DNA of 64,000 nt. Origin: Amycolatopsis sp. MtRt-6. Lineage in GTDB: Bacteria; Actinomycetota; Actinomycetes; Mycobacteriales; Pseudonocardiaceae. This document shows positions 1-7,981 of the stretch, piece by piece. The position numbers were made by a program, and so were the translations under genes. The stretch's first letter is position 1, and each line of letters starts with the position of its first letter. The notes beneath the pieces were generated by a model. It did no database searches. It had not been told where the DNA came from and worked only from the letters and a program-made list of their open reading frames with translations. The DNA lies in contig NZ_JADWPD010000017.1 in the NCBI RefSeq assembly GCF_017308975.1, positions 124,001 to 188,000 of the forward strand, written 5' to 3'.

Positions 1-105
1 AGTTGTCGAACAAACGTGAATAACCTTCATTCGGCGGGTGTGCCGGGTGCGGGAGTCCTGGTAGATCCTCCCGAGCCAGGTCCCTCTCACCCACCGGAGT
101 CGCAC

Positions 106-942
106 ATGCGCAGAACCGGGATCGTGCTCACCCTCGCCGCCCTGCTCGCCGTGGTTTCGCCCGCGCCGGCCCAGGCCGTCACCGGCTGGACGGAGGTCGG
201 GTCCGACAACGCCCGGGCCCTCGACGAGAGCCAGGGGCTCGCGACGATCGTGCGGCCGTCGGGCACGACGATCCGCTACACCGGGATCGGCACGATCCCG
301 GCCGACCTGAACTCGCAGGGCTGGAACCACGTCGGCGACCCGGGCTCGGCCCAGGGCTGGTACGTCGAGCCCTACCAGCGTGACGACCGCGGCGCGAAGC
401 TCTTCCGCGTCCAGGCCCCGGACGGCTCGTGGGCGAACTACAAGCACACCCTCGAGTCGTGGGAAGCGAACAACAACTCCTTCGCCGCGGTGTCACCGGA
501 CGCCCGCTGGCTGGTGGCGGGGGAGTGGGGCACCATGAGCCGGCTTCTGGTGCACCCGATGCCCGGAGTGGTGGCCACGAACCCGGCGCAGAACCTGCCG
601 CTGGCCGGCACGATCCGCCTGGACCACGCGGTCCGCGACATCCAGGGCTGCGACTTCCAGACCGCGACCCGCCTGCTCTGCGCGTCCGACGACCCGGACG
701 GCAGCCTCTTCGGCACGACGAAGCCGCTCCTCCAGGTCGACCTGGCCGGCCCGCTGTCCGGCTCGGACGTCACCGCCCACGTGACGTCACTGGGCCAGCT
801 CCCGCTCCGCAGCGGCTGCTCGGGCTCGTTCGAGGTCGAGGGCATCGACTTCGACGAGCGCGACAACACGCTCCGCGTGGTGGTCATGTCCCCGAGCATC
901 TGCATCCTCTTCGACAGCAAGACCTACCGCTTCCGCCAGTGA
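106..942 (+). CDS. Secreted protein of unknown function
   Basis: This gene encodes 278 residues. I chose the ATG at 106 because it is followed at once by a typical Sec signal peptide: basic MRR, a hydrophobic core rich in L, A and V, and a likely signal-peptidase site after AQA near residue 24. An in-frame start at 16 would add 30 uncharged residues ahead of the signal and is unlikely. The mature part has no motif I recognise. It carries at least four cysteines (in GCDF, LLC, GCSG and SICI), which could form disulfides outside the cell. The gene converges on the RND permease gene, with a hairpin repeat array between the two stop codons. Function is not assigned. Confidence 0.75.
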   Translation: MRRTGIVLTLAALLAVVSPAPAQAVTGWTEVGSDNARALDESQGLATIVRPSGTTIRYTGIGTIPADLNSQGWNHVGDPGSAQGWYVEPYQRDDRGAKLFRVQAPDGSWANYKHTLESWEANNNSFAAVSPDARWLVAGEWGTMSRLLVHPMPGVVATNPAQNLPLAGTIRLDHAVRDIQGCDFQTATRLLCASDDPDGSLFGTTKPLLQVDLAGPLSGSDVTAHVTSLGQLPLRSGCSGSFEVEGIDFDERDNTLRVVVMSPSICILFDSKTYRFRQ

Positions 943-950
943 GCGGAAAC

Positions 951-1089
951 GGGCATCACGCGTGACTGCGGGGGCATCACCCGTGATCCAGCGGGCATCA
1001 CGCGTGATTGGACGGGCATCGGAGTGATGCCCCGCCAATCACGCGTGATGCCCCTCTGATCACGGGTGATGCCCCTTGGATCACGCGAG
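951..1089. repeat. Array of 20-21-bp palindromic units (TCACGCGTGA family), inverted about a centre
   Basis: Three units of the type GGGCATCACGCGTGATTGG read on the plus strand (951-1013). A central GGGCATC/GATGCCC palindrome (1014-1032) follows, then three units in the opposite orientation. The whole block can fold into one long hairpin. It lies between two converging genes and touches the 3' end of the RND gene. Relatives occur at 39002-39118 and 49630-49714. A bidirectional terminator or a REP/BIME-like dispersed repeat are both possible. Confidence 0.8.
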
Positions 1090-4000
1090 TTCCGGGTTGA
1101 GGGACTCCGTGTCCGGGGCTTGGGCCGGGGTGTGGCGGTTGTTGCGGCGGGTGCGGCGGCGTTCCTTGCGGGTCTCGACCATCGTGTAGAGGGTCGGGAC
1201 CAGGACCAGGGTCAGCAGCGTCGAGCTGACCAGGCCGCCGATCACCACGATCGCCAGCGGCTGGCCGATGAAGCCGCCCTGGCCGGTGAGGCCCAGCGCC
1301 ATCGGGACCAGCGCGAAGATGGTCGCCGCCGCCGTCATCAGGATCGGGCGCAGCCGGCGCCGGCCGCCTTCGGTGACGGCGTCGGCGACGCTCATCCCCT
1401 CCGCCCGGTACTGGTTGATCAGGTCGATCAGCACGATCGCGTTCGTCACGACGATGCCGACCAGCATCAGCATCCCGATCAGCGCCGGCAGGCCGAGCGC
1501 GGTGCCGGTGGCCAGCAGCAGCCCGATCGCGCCGGTCGCCGCGAACGGGATCGACACCAGCAGGATCAGCGGCTGGATCAGGCTCCGGAACGTCGCGACC
1601 ATGATCAGGAACACGATCGCGATGGCCGCGAGCAGCGCCAGGAACAGGTTCGAGAACGCCTCCTGCTGGTCCTGGCTGACGCCGCCGAGCGAGTACGCCG
1701 CGCCGCCGGTGAACGTCAGTCCGTCCAGCTTGGACTTGATGTCGGCGGTCGTCTTGCTCAGGTCGGCACCGGTGCTCTTCGCGGTCACCGTGGTGCTCAG
1801 GTCGCCGCCGGTGCGGTGCACCGCGGCCGGGCCGTCCACAGTGGACACGCGAGCCACCTCGTCGAGCCGGACGACGCCGCCCGGGCCCGGGATCGGCAGC
1901 CCGCGCACCTGATCGACCGTGACCGGGGCCGTGCCGGCGCGCAGCACGATGTCCGTGCGCTGCCCGTCGACCGGCAGCTGCGTCACCGTGCGCCCGGCGA
2001 TCGCCTGGTTGGCGACCTGCCCGATGGTGCTCGCCGACAACCCGCGCGCGGCGGCCGCGGCGTCGTCCACCTCGACCTGCACCCGCGGCGAACCGACACT
2101 CAGGTCGCTCGAAACCTCGGTCAGCCCGGCCACCCCGCCCAGCGCCCGCACCACCTGGTCGGACGCCGGCTTCAGCGCGGCCTCCGACGGCGCGGTGACC
2201 GTCACCGAGACCTGGTCGGAGCTGAACCCGGAGGCGTCCGCCCCGATCTTGATCTCGCCCAGCTCGGGCCGCGACGTCAGCTTCGCGCGCAGGCGGTCCG
2301 ACAGCGCGTCGAGGTCGGTGTCCTTGGCGACGGTGACCGAGATGCTCGTGTTCGTCCCGCCGCCGTAGCCGAACACCCCGTCGCCACCGATGCTGACCTG
2401 GTAAGTCTGCACCGCGGGCTCGGCGGCGAGGGCCTGCTCGACCGCCGTGGCCGCCTTCTCCTTCGCCTCGACGCTGGTGCCGGCGGGCAGCTTCTGCGTC
2501 ATGTTCAGCGTGGTGCCACCGGAGGAGTCGAGGAAGTTCGTGTTGAGCCGCGTCGCGAGCCCGACCGTGCCGGCGAAGATCAGCAGGGCCAGCAGCACGA
2601 CGGTCAGCCGCCGCCGGGTCGCGAACCGGATCACCGGCAGGTAGGCGCGCTGCAGGATGCCGCGGCGTTCCTTCTCGACGGCCGCTTCGCGCGCCCGCTC
2701 GGCCTCGACGGCGTCGGCCGGCACCGCGGGCCGCTTCAGGAACCAGTACGCCAGCACGGGAACCACGGTCAGCGACACGAGCAACGACGCCAGCAGCGCC
2801 ACCGTGACCGTGATCGCGAAGGGGGAGAACAGCTCGCCGACGAACCCGCCGACGAACGCGATCGGCAGGAACACCGCGACGGTCGTCAGCGTGGACGAAG
2901 TGACCGCGCCGGCCACCTCGCGGACGCCGTCGAGCACCGCGCGTTGCTTGCCTTCGCCGTACGCGAGATGGCGTTTGATGTTCTCCAGCACGACGATCGA
3001 GTCGTCGACCACCCGGCCGATCGCGATGGTCAGCGCGCCGAGCGTGAGCAGGTTGAGCGACAGGTCGCCGGTCCACAGCGCGAGCAGCGCGACCACCACC
3101 GACAGCGGGATCGACACCGCGGTCACCAGCGTCGAGCGCACCGACAGCAGGAACAGCAGGATGACGACGACCGCGAACGCCAGCCCCAGCAGGCCTTCGG
3201 TGGTCAGGCCGCTGATCGCGTCCTTCACCGGGGTGCCCTGGTCGAACACGACGCTCATCTCGGCGCCGGTCTTCTTCGCCAGCTCCGGCAGCTTGCCGCG
3301 GACCGCGTCGGAGATCGCGACGGCGTTCCCGTTGTCCACCATGGTGATCGAGAGGCCGAGGCTCGGCTTGCCGTTGGTGCGCGTGATCGACGTCGGCGGT
3401 GCGAATCCGGCCTGGACGTCGGCGACGTCACCCAGCTTCACCGGGCCCTGCGCCGGGGCGCCCGCCCGCGCGGCCGGCGTCAGGTACAGGTTGCGGAGAC
3501 TGTCCACAGTGGTCTGGCCGCCGCCGACCTGCACCGACAGCGTCCTGCCGTTCTCGGTCAGCGTCCCGGCCGGCACCGCGGCACCGGCCGTCTGCAGCGT
3601 GGTCGCGATCGACGCCGGGTCGACACCAGCCGCCGCCAGCTTCGCGTAGTCGAGCGTGATCGTGACGCGCGGCTGCTGCACGCCGGTGACGGTGACCGTG
3701 CGGACGCCGTCGATCTTCCGCAGCTCCGGCGCGACCTGGTCGGTCAGCGCGGGCGCGAGTGCCTGCGGGTCTCCCGTGGTGCCCGCGGCGACCAGCACCA
3801 CCGGCAGGTCGTCGGTGCCGCCCGCGGACACGGCGGGCTCGGTGTTCTGCGGCAGCCGCGGCCGGACCTGGTTCACCACCTGCTGGATCCGGGAGACGGC
3901 GGCGTCGATGTCCGTGCCGAACTCGAACTGCGCGACGATCCGCGAAACGCCGTCCGACGACGTCGAAGTGATCTGCTCCAGGCCCTTCAGCCCCTGGAGC

Positions 4001-4212
4001 CCGCCTTCGAGCGGCTCGGAGACCTGCCGGTCGACCGCGTCCGGCGACGCCCCCGGGTACGCCGTGACGATCTGCGCCTGCGGGAACTGCAGTGACGGGA
4101 ACAGCTGCTGCTTGAGCTGCGGCAGCGCGAAGGCGCCGAAGCCGACGACCACCAGCGCCAGCAGGCCGATCAGGCTCCGGTTGCGCAGGCTCAATCTGGC
4201 CAGCACGGACAT
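1081..4212 (-). CDS. RND-family efflux permease (AcrB/SwrC-like)
   Basis: This 1043-residue inner-membrane transporter is of the usual length for RND permeases. A first membrane helix lies near residues 12-32, followed by a large extracytoplasmic porter loop. The central helices carry the motif GRVVDDSIVVLENI, whose paired aspartates match the proton-relay Asp-Asp of TM4 in AcrB-type pumps. A second porter loop and a final helix bundle (FLIMVATFRSLIQPLILL, then GLTGQGGFIGQPLAIVVIGG) complete the duplicated fold. The basic tail is cytoplasmic. Actinobacterial members resemble Bacillus SwrC and usually work without a cognate outer-membrane protein. No membrane-fusion-protein gene is adjacent. 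Substrates are probably amphiphiles or drugs but cannot be read from the sequence. A purine-rich GAGGGGG lies upstream of the ATG. Confidence 0.9.
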   Translation of the reverse strand: MSVLARLSLRNRSLIGLLALVVVGFGAFALPQLKQQLFPSLQFPQAQIVTAYPGASPDAVDRQVSEPLEGGLQGLKGLEQITSTSSDGVSRIVAQFEFGTDIDAAVSRIQQVVNQVRPRLPQNTEPAVSAGGTDDLPVVLVAAGTTGDPQALAPALTDQVAPELRKIDGVRTVTVTGVQQPRVTITLDYAKLAAAGVDPASIATTLQTAGAAVPAGTLTENGRTLSVQVGGGQTTVDSLRNLYLTPAARAGAPAQGPVKLGDVADVQAGFAPPTSITRTNGKPSLGLSITMVDNGNAVAISDAVRGKLPELAKKTGAEMSVVFDQGTPVKDAISGLTTEGLLGLAFAVVVILLFLLSVRSTLVTAVSIPLSVVVALLALWTGDLSLNLLTLGALTIAIGRVVDDSIVVLENIKRHLAYGEGKQRAVLDGVREVAGAVTSSTLTTVAVFLPIAFVGGFVGELFSPFAITVTVALLASLLVSLTVVPVLAYWFLKRPAVPADAVEAERAREAAVEKERRGILQRAYLPVIRFATRRRLTVVLLALLIFAGTVGLATRLNTNFLDSSGGTTLNMTQKLPAGTSVEAKEKAATAVEQALAAEPAVQTYQVSIGGDGVFGYGGGTNTSISVTVAKDTDLDALSDRLRAKLTSRPELGEIKIGADASGFSSDQVSVTVTAPSEAALKPASDQVVRALGGVAGLTEVSSDLSVGSPRVQVEVDDAAAAARGLSASTIGQVANQAIAGRTVTQLPVDGQRTDIVLRAGTAPVTVDQVRGLPIPGPGGVVRLDEVARVSTVDGPAAVHRTGGDLSTTVTAKSTGADLSKTTADIKSKLDGLTFTGGAAYSLGGVSQDQQEAFSNLFLALLAAIAIVFLIMVATFRSLIQPLILLVSIPFAATGAIGLLLATGTALGLPALIGMLMLVGIVVTNAIVLIDLINQYRAEGMSVADAVTEGGRRRLRPILMTAAATIFALVPMALGLTGQGGFIGQPLAIVVIGGLVSSTLLTLVLVPTLYTMVETRKERRRTRRNNRHTPAQAPDTESLNPELA

Positions 4213-4300
4213 GACGTGAAAACCCCCTCGGGAACGACGCCGGCACCCCCGCCGGTGTCAATGGCCCGCGAAGCCTTTCACGCTGATGCTGAGGAGCGAC

Positions 4301-5464
4301 TCAGTCTGAGGGTGGATTCCGGGTCGTCCCTTCGGAGGACACCCGGCCCGGCGCAGCGCTGGGTGCCGGTTCCGGCGCGCTCGGTGACGTCGTGTCCTCT
4401 TCGGACGGCCCGGGCTCAGGCTCGGGCTCGGTGCCGTTGGGGGAGACGTCTTCGGGGCGCGGGCGCCGCAGCGGCGTGGTCGAGCGCTCCCACAGCGTGC
4501 GGCCCTCCTCCGAGCGCAGCCGCTCCGAGGCGCGTTCCATCTCCAGCCGCCGCCACTTGCGCCGCTGCCGCCGCGTCGCCTTCGCCGGCCACAGTTCCTG
4601 GATCGCGCTGTTGAAGTACGCCCCGCCGACCACGGCCAGCCCGATGAAGAACATCAGCAGCAGGAACGCGATCGGCGCGGCCAGCGCGCCGTAGGTGTAG
4701 CCGGTCTTGGTGATCCAGTTCAGGTAGACGCGCAGGCCGACCGAAGAGAGCAGGAACACGACCATGGCGAGCACCGCGCCGGGCAGCCCGCGGTGCCACG
4801 GCAGCTTCCGCGGCAGCGCGAGCTTGTACAGCGTGGTCAGCGCGAGGGTGATCATCACGCCGAGGGTGGGGAAGTAGAGCGCGCTCACCCACGACGACAC
4901 CGTCGGCCGCCAGTCCGCCGGGAAGAACTCCGGCAGCAGGTCGGGGCCGATCGCCAGCAGCGGCAGCCCGACCACCAGGATCACCAGGCCGCACAGGTAA
5001 AGCAGGAGCGCGAAGATCCGCTGCCAGACGTCGTTGCGGACGCCGTACTGGTCGTGCGCGACGGTGATCGCGTCCACGAACGACGACATCGCCGACGAAC
5101 CGGCCCACAGCGAGATCAGGAAGCCGACCGAGACGATCTCGCCCTTGCCGACGGTGAGGATGCTGTTCACGGTCGGTTCGATGATGTCCTGGACGGCGTT
5201 CGTGCTGAAGACCGTCCGGCAGAAGCCGATGATGCGGTCGTGCACGGCCGTGACGACGCCGGTGCCGAACCACTCGCCGACGAAACCCAGGGCGCCGAGC
5301 AGGCCGAGCAGCAGCGGCGGGAGCGACAGCGTCTGCCAGAAGGCCGCCTCGGCGGCCTCGGAGAAGATGTTCCCGTCCCACGCCTTGCCGAGCGTGCGCG
5401 TGAGCAGACGCCACGGCCCCTTGCGGACCACCTTCGTCGCTCCGGACGGCTGCACCTCACCCAT
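4301..5464 (-). CDS. YihY/BrkB family membrane protein
   Basis: This gene encodes 387 residues from the ATG at 5464, which has GGAG six bases upstream. An ATG seven codons earlier (5485) lacks a good ribosome site. The protein has about six hydrophobic segments with the YihY/BrkB pattern. It begins with an amphipathic 'LTRTLGKAWDGNIFSEAAEAAFWQ' type region, then helices containing LPPLLLGLLGALGFVGEW, SVGFLISLWAGSSAMSSFVDA and LIFLLLM-like stretches near residues 280-300. The C-terminal ~80 residues are charged and rich in P, E and S and are probably cytoplasmic. The family is widespread; early reports of tRNA-processing or complement-resistance roles are not generally accepted. It is 88 bp upstream of the RND gene on the same strand but has a separate ribosome site. 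Confidence 0.88.
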   Translation of the reverse strand: MGEVQPSGATKVVRKGPWRLLTRTLGKAWDGNIFSEAAEAAFWQTLSLPPLLLGLLGALGFVGEWFGTGVVTAVHDRIIGFCRTVFSTNAVQDIIEPTVNSILTVGKGEIVSVGFLISLWAGSSAMSSFVDAITVAHDQYGVRNDVWQRIFALLLYLCGLVILVVGLPLLAIGPDLLPEFFPADWRPTVSSWVSALYFPTLGVMITLALTTLYKLALPRKLPWHRGLPGAVLAMVVFLLSSVGLRVYLNWITKTGYTYGALAAPIAFLLLMFFIGLAVVGGAYFNSAIQELWPAKATRRQRRKWRRLEMERASERLRSEEGRTLWERSTTPLRRPRPEDVSPNGTEPEPEPGPSEEDTTSPSAPEPAPSAAPGRVSSEGTTRNPPSD

Positions 5465-5560
5465 GACGTCTCCAGCATGGTCCATCCCTGCTGATTTGGC
5501 TCGTCACACCCCCTGCGGCCGGGCGTGTCGGCGGACATCACCCGTGCCGGTGCCCGGAAC

Positions 5561-5582
5561 TGTCGGACCCGGCCGGTAGACT
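5561..5582 (+). promoter_or_regulatory. Imperfect PafBC/RecA-independent damage promoter-like site ahead of the helicase gene
   Basis: TGTCGGAC, eight bases, then TAGACT. The consensus for mycobacterial RecA-independent DNA-damage promoters is TTGTCRGTG-N8-TANNNT, so this site keeps the spacing and the -10 but differs at two bases of the upstream half. It lies 95 bp before the helicase start. An ordinary housekeeping promoter is an alternative. Confidence 0.35.
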
Positions 5583-5677
5583 CGCTCCAGTGCCCTCACC
5601 GCAGTTGCTGACACCGAAGTCGGTACCACAGTGAGGGTTTTCGCACGTCAACGGCTTGAGCGAGGGGGAGGACCGGC

Positions 5678-7414
5678 ATGACGGAGACGCAGCTCGGGGC
5701 ACCTCCCGCGGAGAAGGACTCGACCGCGCGCCCGCTGCGGGCGTGGCAGCGGCGGGCGCTCACGAAGTACCTGACGCAGAAGCCGAAGGACTTCCTCGCG
5801 GTGGCGACGCCCGGCGCCGGCAAGACGGTGTTCGGCCTCCGGATCGCGGCGGAGCTGCTGAGCGACCGCACGGTCGAGGCGATCACCATCGTCACCCCGA
5901 CCGAGCACCTCAAGCACCAGTGGGCGGCCTCGGCCGCGGCGGCCGGCATCGCCATCGACTCGAACTTCCGCAACACCACCGGCGTCACCTCGTCCGACTA
6001 CAACGGCGTCGCGCTGACGTACGCGCAGGTCGCGGCGCACCCGACGCTGCACCGGGTGCGCACGGAGAACCGCAAGACGCTGGTGATCCTCGACGAGATC
6101 CACCACGGCGGCGACGCGAAGAGCTGGGGCGACGCGATCCGCGAGGCGTTCACCCCGGCCGTCCGGCGCCTGTCCCTGACCGGGACCCCGTTCCGGTCGG
6201 ATGATTCGGCCATTCCGTTCGTGACGTACGAGCCGGACGCGGGCGGCTTCCAGCGCAGCAAGGCCGACCACGCGTACGGCTACGCGGACGCGCTGGCCGA
6301 CGGCGTGGTCCGGCCGGTCGTCTTCCTGGCGTACTCGGGTGAGGCGTCCTGGCGCACGAGCGCGGGCGAGGAGTTCACCGCCCGGCTCGGCGAGCCGCTG
6401 ACGGCGGAGCAGAACGCCCGGGCGTGGCGCACGGCGCTCGACCCGGCGGGCGAGTGGATCCCGGCGGTGCTGCAGGCGGCCGACACGCGGTTGTCGCAGG
6501 TCCGCCAGAGCGTGCCGGACGCCGGCGGCCTGGTGATCGCGACCGACCAGGAGTCGGCGCGGGCGTACGCGAAGATCCTGGAGCGCATCTCGGGCGAGAC
6601 GCCGACGCTGGTGCTCTCGGACGACCCGAAGGCCTCGGGCCGGATCAAGGAGTTCTCCGAGACGAACGAGCGCTGGATCGTGGCGGTCCGCATGGTCTCG
6701 GAGGGCGTCGACGTTCCGCGGCTGGCGGTGGGCGTGTACGCGACGAGCGCGTCGACGCCGCTGTTCTTCGCCCAGGCGATCGGCCGCTACGTGCGGGCGA
6801 GGAAGAAGGGCGAGACGGCGAGCGTGTTCCTGCCGTCGGTGCCGGTGCTGCTGGAGCTGGCCAGCGAGCTGGAGGCGCAGCGCGACCACGTGCTCGGCAA
6901 GCCGCACCGGGAGAAGGAAGGCTGGGAGGACGAGCTCCTCGCCCAGGCCAACCGCACCGAGGACGAGCCGGGCGAGGAGGAGAAGGCGTTCACGTCCCTG
7001 GGCGCCTCGGCCGAGCTCGACCAGGTCATCTACGACGGCAACTCGTTCGGCACGGCGGTGTTCTCGGGCTCGGACGAGGAGCAGGAGTACCTGGGCCTGC
7101 CGGGGCTCCTGGAGCCGGACCAGGTCCGCGCCCTGCTGCGCAAGCGGCAGGAGGAGCAGATCGCGGACGAGAAGCGCCGCAAGCCGGCCAAGGAGGAGGC
7201 CCCGCCGCCGGCGGCTCGCCCCCAGTCCGTGAGCGAGCGGCTCGGGGCGTTGCGCAAGGAGCTGAACGCGCTGGTGGGGATGTACCACCACCGCACGAAG
7301 AAGCCGCACGGGGCGATCCACAACGAGCTGCGCCGGGTCTGCGGTGGGCCGGTGACCGCCATGGCGACCGTCGAGCAGCTGGAAGAGCGGATCGTGACGC
7401 TGCGATCCTGGTAG
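5678..7414 (+). CDS. DEAD/DEAH-box superfamily 2 helicase
   Basis: This 578-residue protein is a nucleic-acid-dependent ATPase of superfamily 2. Walker A is ATPGAGKT at residues 43-50, Walker B is LDEIH around 138-142 (a DEIH variant of DEAD/DEAH), and motif III is LTGTPFR around 167-173. The C-terminal RecA-like domain carries motif V (SEGVDVPRL) and motif VI (QAIGRYVR). The architecture resembles XPB/type-III-restriction-like helicases of actinobacteria. A charged tail of ~120 residues follows the helicase core. The start has GAGGA a few bases upstream. The gene stands alone, with a possible damage-type promoter in front and a hairpin after it, so a role in repair is an inference. I see no nuclease domain. 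Confidence 0.88.
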   Translation: MTETQLGAPPAEKDSTARPLRAWQRRALTKYLTQKPKDFLAVATPGAGKTVFGLRIAAELLSDRTVEAITIVTPTEHLKHQWAASAAAAGIAIDSNFRNTTGVTSSDYNGVALTYAQVAAHPTLHRVRTENRKTLVILDEIHHGGDAKSWGDAIREAFTPAVRRLSLTGTPFRSDDSAIPFVTYEPDAGGFQRSKADHAYGYADALADGVVRPVVFLAYSGEASWRTSAGEEFTARLGEPLTAEQNARAWRTALDPAGEWIPAVLQAADTRLSQVRQSVPDAGGLVIATDQESARAYAKILERISGETPTLVLSDDPKASGRIKEFSETNERWIVAVRMVSEGVDVPRLAVGVYATSASTPLFFAQAIGRYVRARKKGETASVFLPSVPVLLELASELEAQRDHVLGKPHREKEGWEDELLAQANRTEDEPGEEEKAFTSLGASAELDQVIYDGNSFGTAVFSGSDEEQEYLGLPGLLEPDQVRALLRKRQEEQIADEKRRKPAKEEAPPPAARPQSVSERLGALRKELNALVGMYHHRTKKPHGAIHNELRRVCGGPVTAMATVEQLEERIVTLRSW

Positions 7415-7427
7415 CGCCCCCCGGCAA

Positions 7428-7452
7428 GCGCCCCGATGTGGCCTTGGGGCGC
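7428..7452. terminator. Hairpin after the helicase gene
   Basis: GCGCCCC (7428-7434) pairs perfectly with GGGGCGC (7446-7452) across an 11-base loop, 14 bp after the helicase stop. The loop sequence GATGTGGCCTT resembles the arms of the inverted repeat at 58982-59070, so the two may belong to one dispersed family. Confidence 0.5.
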
Positions 7453-7807
7453 GGGGCGGTCGCCCGGGAGGCTGAAGTTGGCGGTCACCGTCCGTTCCCG
7501 GGACGGCCGGATCACCGCACCGCCAGGCTTGTGACGCTGCGTATCGCCTTGTCACCGACAGACTGCCCGTCCGTCTCCCGGCGAATGGCCATCCGGGTAC
7601 CTCCGGGCCGAAACTTCGCAAGTCGGCGACCAATCCCGGCGCGCAGTCGTGGATTCGCCACGGGGTTGCGCTCGGTGCACACGACCGGCCTAACGTCACA
7701 CCTTGATGAAACCTCGATGTAACTAACCGTGAGTGCTGGCGATCACATCGTCAGCGGATCTACTCTTTCCGGGCGAGGTTCAGCCCGTGTTGCCGAACCG
7801 TGTCCAA
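7453..7807. other. Intergenic stretch upstream of the sugar ABC operon
   Basis: No credible gene is visible here. An open frame that begins at 7733 runs into the binding-protein gene, but its first ~80 codons look non-coding and lie across the promoter and operator. The stretch ends where the predicted promoter begins. Confidence 0.5.
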
Positions 7808-7837
7808 TTGGTGTCATTTAATCGATCCAGCTATCTT
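7808..7837 (+). promoter_or_regulatory. Predicted promoter of the sugar ABC transporter operon
   Basis: TTGGTG (7808-7813) and TATCTT (7832-7837) are separated by 18 bp, a fair match to a housekeeping sigma-factor promoter. Transcription would start near 7844, just before the inverted repeat at 7856. The call rests on consensus matching only. Confidence 0.45.
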
Positions 7838-7855
7838 CCCCGCAGCCGCTCAGCG

Positions 7856-7882
7856 GCATATGTTGTCGCCCACAACATATGC
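7856..7882. promoter_or_regulatory. Perfect inverted repeat, probable operator for the ROK repressor
   Basis: GCATATGTTGT (7856-7866) and ACAACATATGC (7872-7882) form perfect 11-bp arms around CGCCC. The sequence is AT-rich against a very GC-rich background. It sits about 12-38 bases downstream of the predicted transcription start, an ideal place for a roadblock repressor. The ROK-family regulator at the end of the same operon is the obvious candidate to bind it; that link is inferred. Confidence 0.65.
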
Positions 7883-7981
7883 GCGACGGTGCGCCGGGCC
7901 TCCCCGGATCACCGCCTCGCTGGCCCGAAGCACACGCCGACGGCCGCTCGTCACCAATGCTTGGATCCGGAAGGAACGAGG

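Noticed and set aside
1066..4095. 1009-codon open frame on the plus strand opposite the RND gene
   Set aside because: It is rich in R, H, Q and D, the usual shadow of a GC-rich gene read in reverse, and shows no motif. The minus-strand frame carries complete RND motifs.
7733..7981. N-terminal extension of the sugar-binding protein
   Set aside because: It would bury the lipoprotein signal peptide ~80 residues inside the protein and place coding sequence over the predicted promoter and operator.
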